Below are positions 6,201-7,810 of a DNA stretch of 7,810 nt, piece after piece; position 1 is the first letter of the stretch, and every line of letters starts with the position of its first letter. The position numbers and the translations under genes were made by a program. The DNA comes from Lachnospiraceae bacterium (GTDB lineage Bacteria; Bacillota; Clostridia; Lachnospirales; Lachnospiraceae): the NCBI GenBank assembly GCA_017964745.1, contig JAGCRJ010000125.1:1-7810 (forward strand), read 5' to 3'. A model generated the notes under the pieces. It ran no database searches, had not been told where the DNA came from, and was given only the letters and a program-made list of their open reading frames with translations.

Positions 6201-7810
6201 TTCAAACGGCAATAAGACCGTTCTGATCGAGTGTCTCGAAGGCAGAAGAGAGCCCAAGAACGGCGGTCCCTATATCAATTCCACCGAGACATCCGGAATT
6301 ACCGCGATCAGTCCCGAAGCTTTTTCCGAGGTTCAGGGAATCAGGGAAGTGGATCTTACCAAGTCACTTATCGATGAGATCCCTACCAACTGCTTCGAAG
6401 ATACAACAGATCTCAGAAACGTAAAGCTTCCTTACACCTGTGATACTCTGAGTGATTACGCTTTCGACGGAAGCTCCGTTGAGTATATCGAAGGTACACA
6501 GTACCTTACCATTATCGATGTTAATGCACTCGATCATATGACCTCCACCGGATGGGATCCATCCACACAGAGCGGAGACCATGCAACCAACTCGAGCGTT
6601 ACCATCTGCGCACCCGAGGACAGTTATTTCTACAAGTACGGAACAAGAAATAACTACACCGTTACCAGCGCACCTAAGGTCGAGTATTTCGATGTAAAGT
6701 TCTTCGATTATACCGATTCTTCACCGAATGCATACACCCAGGTAGGAGAGACCCAGTCGGTTCTTTCCGGATCCGATGCTGTGCCCCCCACTCCTCACGG
6801 ACGTACAGGTTATATATTCAAGGAGTGGAGCCCTTCATATCAGGCTATCGGCGACAATACCAGCTGCTATGCCGTATATGAGACCGAACCCGATGATTAC
6901 AACAAGCACACCGTTACCTTCTATTATGACAGCGGTTATACCACACTTCTTAAGACCTGTTATGTTTCCGACGGTCAGAGTGCTGCATCGGAAGCTCCTT
7001 TAAATGATGTAATGTCAAGGATAGGAGAAGACGAGTACTTCAGAGGATGGATCGGCGGCGATATCACCAACATCACCGCGGATACCAGATTCTATGCCGA
7101 TATAAGCGATGTTCCCGCAGGCTCATGGAAGGTAAATTATTATTCCTTTGACGGATCGACATTGCTCTTTACCACCACCGTCAAGAACGGACAGGCAGCT
7201 CCTTCTTACCAGGCACCCGCAGTTGACGGATATACTTTCATCGGATGGAGCGGTGATCTTACAAGCATCACCAAGGATACCGTGACCGTTGCCCAGTACA
7301 GGGCCAATGACGGTTCACAGGGCAATCCTTCCGAGGGCAGCGGTAATAACAACAACGGTAGCAATAACGGAAACGGATCCAATGCCGCCGCTACTTACTA
7401 TACACTTACCGTTGTGAACGGTTCGGGATCGGGAAGCTACATCGCCGGTGCAAGCGTAGTCATCATGGCTAACGAGCCCGGAAACGGCAAGGCATTCGGA
7501 AACTGGTCAATTTCACCTTCGACCGCACCCATCGCATCAAAGGCGATGTCTGCAACCGTTGTAACAATGCCTTCCGAGAATGTTACCGTAACCGCCAACT
7601 ACGTAGCCGCAACTTCAGGAAACGGCAATAACGGATCGGGCGGAAACGGTTCAGGCGGAAATAACGGCGGTCCTAATACCAATTACTGGCCTTCTACCGG
7701 AAATGTTCCCAGAAGCAGCGGAACCACCGTCGTAATCGACAAGAACGGTCTTTCCAACACCGGTGTCGTATCGGCTACGGTTAACGGTTCTACCGATAAT
7801 TTCACGATCA
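3157..7810 (+). CDS. Giant secreted BspA-type leucine-rich-repeat protein with InlB-like B-repeats, 3' end outside window
   Basis: The frame is open from ATG 3157 to the window edge, giving at least 1551 residues with no stop. Domains by residue: signal peptide 1 to about 43; an unrecognised domain 45-300; LRR array 1 at about 303-459 with a cap-like segment 494-532; LRR array 2 at 569-637 with cap 680-710; a short helical stretch 770-802; LRR array 3 at 806-1120 (with an internal insertion) and cap 1146-1170; three InlB/Listeria-Bacteroides B-repeats at 1175-1246, 1251-1316 and 1323-1385; a Gly/Asn/Ser linker; a fourth divergent B-repeat 1414-1485; a second linker; and the start of a further domain. 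LRR units follow the pattern IGxxAFxxCxxLxxxxxP typical of BspA (LRR_5). Such proteins are cell-surface adhesins or binding proteins in known examples; the ligand here is unknown. An LPxTG-like or NPxT-like sorting signal cannot be checked because the C-terminus is missing. The sortase upstream makes wall anchoring plausible. Strong AAG preference suggests good expression. Confidence 0.93.
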   Translation, partial: MNKPKRRIKRSVRKTVGALFLASSVIVAAIPTTSYRGGATEAATFTDAPDYDLRYELGKTSGLASGDARKSTVDTLLTSSSTSVPFIKPVASSGNPDDITDVTVYTSEDSLYQFAYVSMEGRQNEDGNEKFAFILKYNTPGSLPNGQLAIPNTVDAYLAYNTNDGSSTAANVAVGKSGNYLFYEETKTVTDYDTSGNVSGSHTEYAYRPCYASAHSDWANIADENLFWFDTADMRPGSDYTNEFSATQPSHLTQVGTDQAHQRISNAPVRFIANQYIEVDSSGNNHIKKITDSSQGIFSGNGNIVHLNTGDNLNGIGDYAFYNCTGLQSFSFSNGLSAIGNHAFEYCSSLKEIILPPNTNLQVIGAYAFKNCTTLTSFTVPTSVVLICDGAFQNCGHMKNCVLYGTDVASSALRYLGNGVFYGCSDLTELEFPEYYTERDVNISNFKNCYALERIITHNTEMDFIDDNEETATYSGGEDNVALTFEQFLSDLSPNFYMAGVETGSAVQLSPEAKWGLVHQTCKTNHIAYNYLPTEYYEKTIEEEGGGTATYLVNGNNELENCNIDGVVYTLTLPEYIGPNYIKAIGARAFTDICSLVMVTIPSTLEEIGEEAFKGCHNLQYVYFESDTVRIGERAFLTQDTTTHGSESGIPFNSSGEYNHSIAGRTFVLYDSAHMTAANKPKIQLYFVGTIDSSATPYQYAMSYSGRFNNASQSPSFARFLSGYPTCQEIEFVLDSATGTSGKATLVDFPIKSDTADLYNPANPKTSYLTLEQKAAIQNAENDYNAGQATEDQIAFLNATKNLVVPLGVDAIADGLFHSKTTLASDAMDVTLYGIDEIEAEYSTTDPATASDDNGDVCPPVVTIDPDKSDFAGSPNLLSITLMGDHQKNIQDGAFYNCDGLTEFEAYCPISRIGQNAFGDNAALNTFTTLSTVGTIADHCCTGSPALETVALNGGVQSIEKHAFEDCTALKDVNVADNLNNMGVAPFRGCESLANVEFNGNPRYTCDSSIIYSTDSNGNKTVLIECLEGRREPKNGGPYINSTETSGITAISPEAFSEVQGIREVDLTKSLIDEIPTNCFEDTTDLRNVKLPYTCDTLSDYAFDGSSVEYIEGTQYLTIIDVNALDHMTSTGWDPSTQSGDHATNSSVTICAPEDSYFYKYGTRNNYTVTSAPKVEYFDVKFFDYTDSSPNAYTQVGETQSVLSGSDAVPPTPHGRTGYIFKEWSPSYQAIGDNTSCYAVYETEPDDYNKHTVTFYYDSGYTTLLKTCYVSDGQSAASEAPLNDVMSRIGEDEYFRGWIGGDITNITADTRFYADISDVPAGSWKVNYYSFDGSTLLFTTTVKNGQAAPSYQAPAVDGYTFIGWSGDLTSITKDTVTVAQYRANDGSQGNPSEGSGNNNNGSNNGNGSNAAATYYTLTVVNGSGSGSYIAGASVVIMANEPGNGKAFGNWSISPSTAPIASKAMSATVVTMPSENVTVTANYVAATSGNGNNGSGGNGSGGNNGGPNTNYWPSTGNVPRSSGTTVVIDKNGLSNTGVVSATVNGSTDNFTI
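4063..4533 (+). repeat. LRR array 1 (BspA-type, about six units)
   Basis: Encodes residues 303-459. Units contain IGDYAFYNCTGL, IGNHAFEYCSSL, VIGAYAFKNCTTL, CDGAFQNCGHM, LGNGVFYGCSDL and a more divergent ISNFKNCYAL. A cysteine recurs at the same place in each (residues 324, 347, 372, 395, 424, 449), as is usual in LRR_5 units. Spacing varies from 23 to 29 residues. The unit DNA sequences have diverged, so this is a protein repeat rather than a recent tandem duplication. Confidence 0.9.
4636..4752 (+). other. Cap-like segment closing LRR array 1
   Basis: Residues 494-532. A strand (PNFYMAGVETGSA) is followed by a segment ending HIAYNYL. This resembles a diverged form of the closing segment common after BspA-type arrays, in which a strand with Gly and Ser-Ala is followed by a Tyr-Ala helix and a final aromatic strand. 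The comparison was made by eye. Confidence 0.4.
4861..5067 (+). repeat. LRR array 2 (BspA-type, two to three units)
   Basis: Encodes residues 569-637, with IKAIGARAFTDICSL, LEEIGEEAFKGCHNL and VRIGERAFL. A leading strand YTLTLPEYIG precedes them. It is separated from array 1 by about 110 residues of non-repeat sequence that includes the first cap-like segment. Confidence 0.88.
5194..5286 (+). other. Cap-like segment closing LRR array 2
   Basis: Residues 680-710. KIQLYFVGTIDSSA is followed by YQYAMSYSGRFNN, a strand with Gly and Ser-Ala and then a Tyr-Ala helix, matching the closing segment expected after a BspA-type array. Judged by eye. Confidence 0.45.
5572..6516 (+). repeat. LRR array 3 (BspA-type, about seven units with insertions)
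   Basis: Encodes residues 806-1120. A first unit (GVDAIADGLF) is interrupted by an acidic, Thr-rich insertion. Then come IQDGAFYNCDGL, IGQNAFGDNAAL, a degenerate unit with Cys-Cys at residues 940-941, IEKHAFEDCTAL, MGVAPFRGCESL, an NPRYTCDSSIIYS loop typical of longer BspA units, ISPEAFSEVQGI, IPTNCFEDTTDL and LSDYAFDGSSV. This is the longest and most irregular array. Confidence 0.88.
6592..6666 (+). other. Cap-like segment closing LRR array 3
   Basis: Residues 1146-1170. VTICAPEDSYFYKYGTRNNYTV has the strand, Ser-Tyr, Lys-Tyr and final strand pattern commonly seen after the last BspA-type LRR. It marks the switch from LRR solenoid to B-repeats. Confidence 0.5.
6679..6894 (+). repeat. InlB-like B-repeat 1 (Listeria-Bacteroides repeat)
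   Basis: Residues 1175-1246. A first strand (YFDVKFFDY) leads to a PPTPHGRTGYIFKEW core and ends CYAVYE. The Gly-Tyr-x-Phe-x-x-Trp core and closing Tyr-Ala-x-Tyr strand are the signature of the Flg_new / InlB B-repeat family, small beta-grasp-like stalk modules of surface proteins. Confidence 0.85.
6907..7104 (+). repeat. InlB-like B-repeat 2
   Basis: Residues 1251-1316. HTVTFYYDSG opens the module, YFRGWIGGDITNITADTRFYA closes it. The core has Tyr-Phe-Arg-Gly-Trp where the family usually has Phe-x-Gly-Trp. Directly follows repeat 1 with a four-residue link. Confidence 0.83.
7123..7311 (+). repeat. InlB-like B-repeat 3
   Basis: Residues 1323-1385. SWKVNYYSFDGSTLLF opens the module and GYTFIGWSGDLTSITKDT forms the core, the closest match to the family pattern in this protein. 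It ends VAQYRAND just before the first low-complexity linker. Confidence 0.88.
7312..7395 (+). repeat. Gly/Asn/Ser low-complexity linker 1
   Basis: Residues 1386-1413, dominated by Gly, Asn and Ser (a run of four Asn, then repeated Gly-Asn and Gly-Ser). The DNA is correspondingly repetitive (AATAAC and GGAAAC words). It probably acts as a flexible spacer between stalk modules. Confidence 0.8.
7396..7611 (+). repeat. Divergent InlB-type B-repeat 4
   Basis: Residues 1414-1485. YYTLTVVNGSGSGSYIAGASVVI starts the module, AFGNWSIS is its Trp core and ENVTVTANY its closing strand. This fits the divergent B-repeat / 'bacterial repeat' type that follows the pattern VxxGxGxGxYxxGxxVxI and ends MPxxNVTVTANY, unlike repeats 1-3. 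Confidence 0.82.
7612..7680 (+). repeat. Gly/Asn/Ser low-complexity linker 2
   Basis: Residues 1486-1508, almost entirely Gly, Asn and Ser (GNGNNGSGGNGSGGNNGG). It resembles linker 1 in composition. It separates the fourth B-repeat from a new C-terminal domain that begins near NYWPST and continues beyond the window. Confidence 0.8.

Noticed and set aside
3367..6582. Several minus-strand open frames opposite the LRR gene (for example 4486-5088, 5296-5610, 5776-6042)
   Set aside because: The plus-strand frame encodes continuous recognisable repeats and domains here; the antisense frames have no motif or ribosome binding site support.

Overview
The window looks like a chromosomal segment of a Gram-positive anaerobe of the class Clostridia, most probably a Lachnospiraceae member. 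That placement is an inference from three things: a compact Bacillus/Clostridium-type leucyl-tRNA synthetase, a class B sortase, and a very large secreted BspA-type leucine-rich-repeat protein followed by InlB-like B-repeats. Base composition is moderate, and lysine AAG is strongly preferred in two of the three genes. No database search was possible, so the genus stays open.

Layout, all on the + strand. (1) Positions 1-1928 hold the 3' four-fifths of leuS; the 5' part with the HIGH motif lies upstream. (2) Positions 1935-3113 hold a class B sortase of 392 residues. It starts only 6 nt after the leuS stop, in the same frame, with no visible Shine-Dalgarno. It has an unusually long charged cytoplasmic N-terminus, one membrane segment and an intact catalytic triad (His275, Cys375, Arg383). 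(3) After a 43-nt gap containing a small GC-rich hairpin and a good ribosome binding site, a giant surface-protein gene starts at 3157 and is still open at 7810 (at least 1551 residues). It encodes a signal peptide, an unrecognised N-terminal domain, three leucine-rich-repeat arrays each ended by a cap-like segment, three InlB-type B-repeats, a Gly/Asn/Ser linker, a fourth divergent B-repeat, a second linker, and the start of another domain.

No terminator-like hairpin with a T-run is visible between the genes, so leuS, the sortase and the LRR gene could share a transcript. A sortase next to a large secreted repeat protein suggests an enzyme and its cell-wall substrate. The C-terminus that would carry the sorting signal is outside the window, so this remains a hypothesis. 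I see no RNA genes, mobile elements, CRISPR arrays or minus-strand genes. There is no gene-free stretch longer than 43 nt. Apart from the architecture of the sortase and LRR protein, I do not see evidence of a wholly new system.
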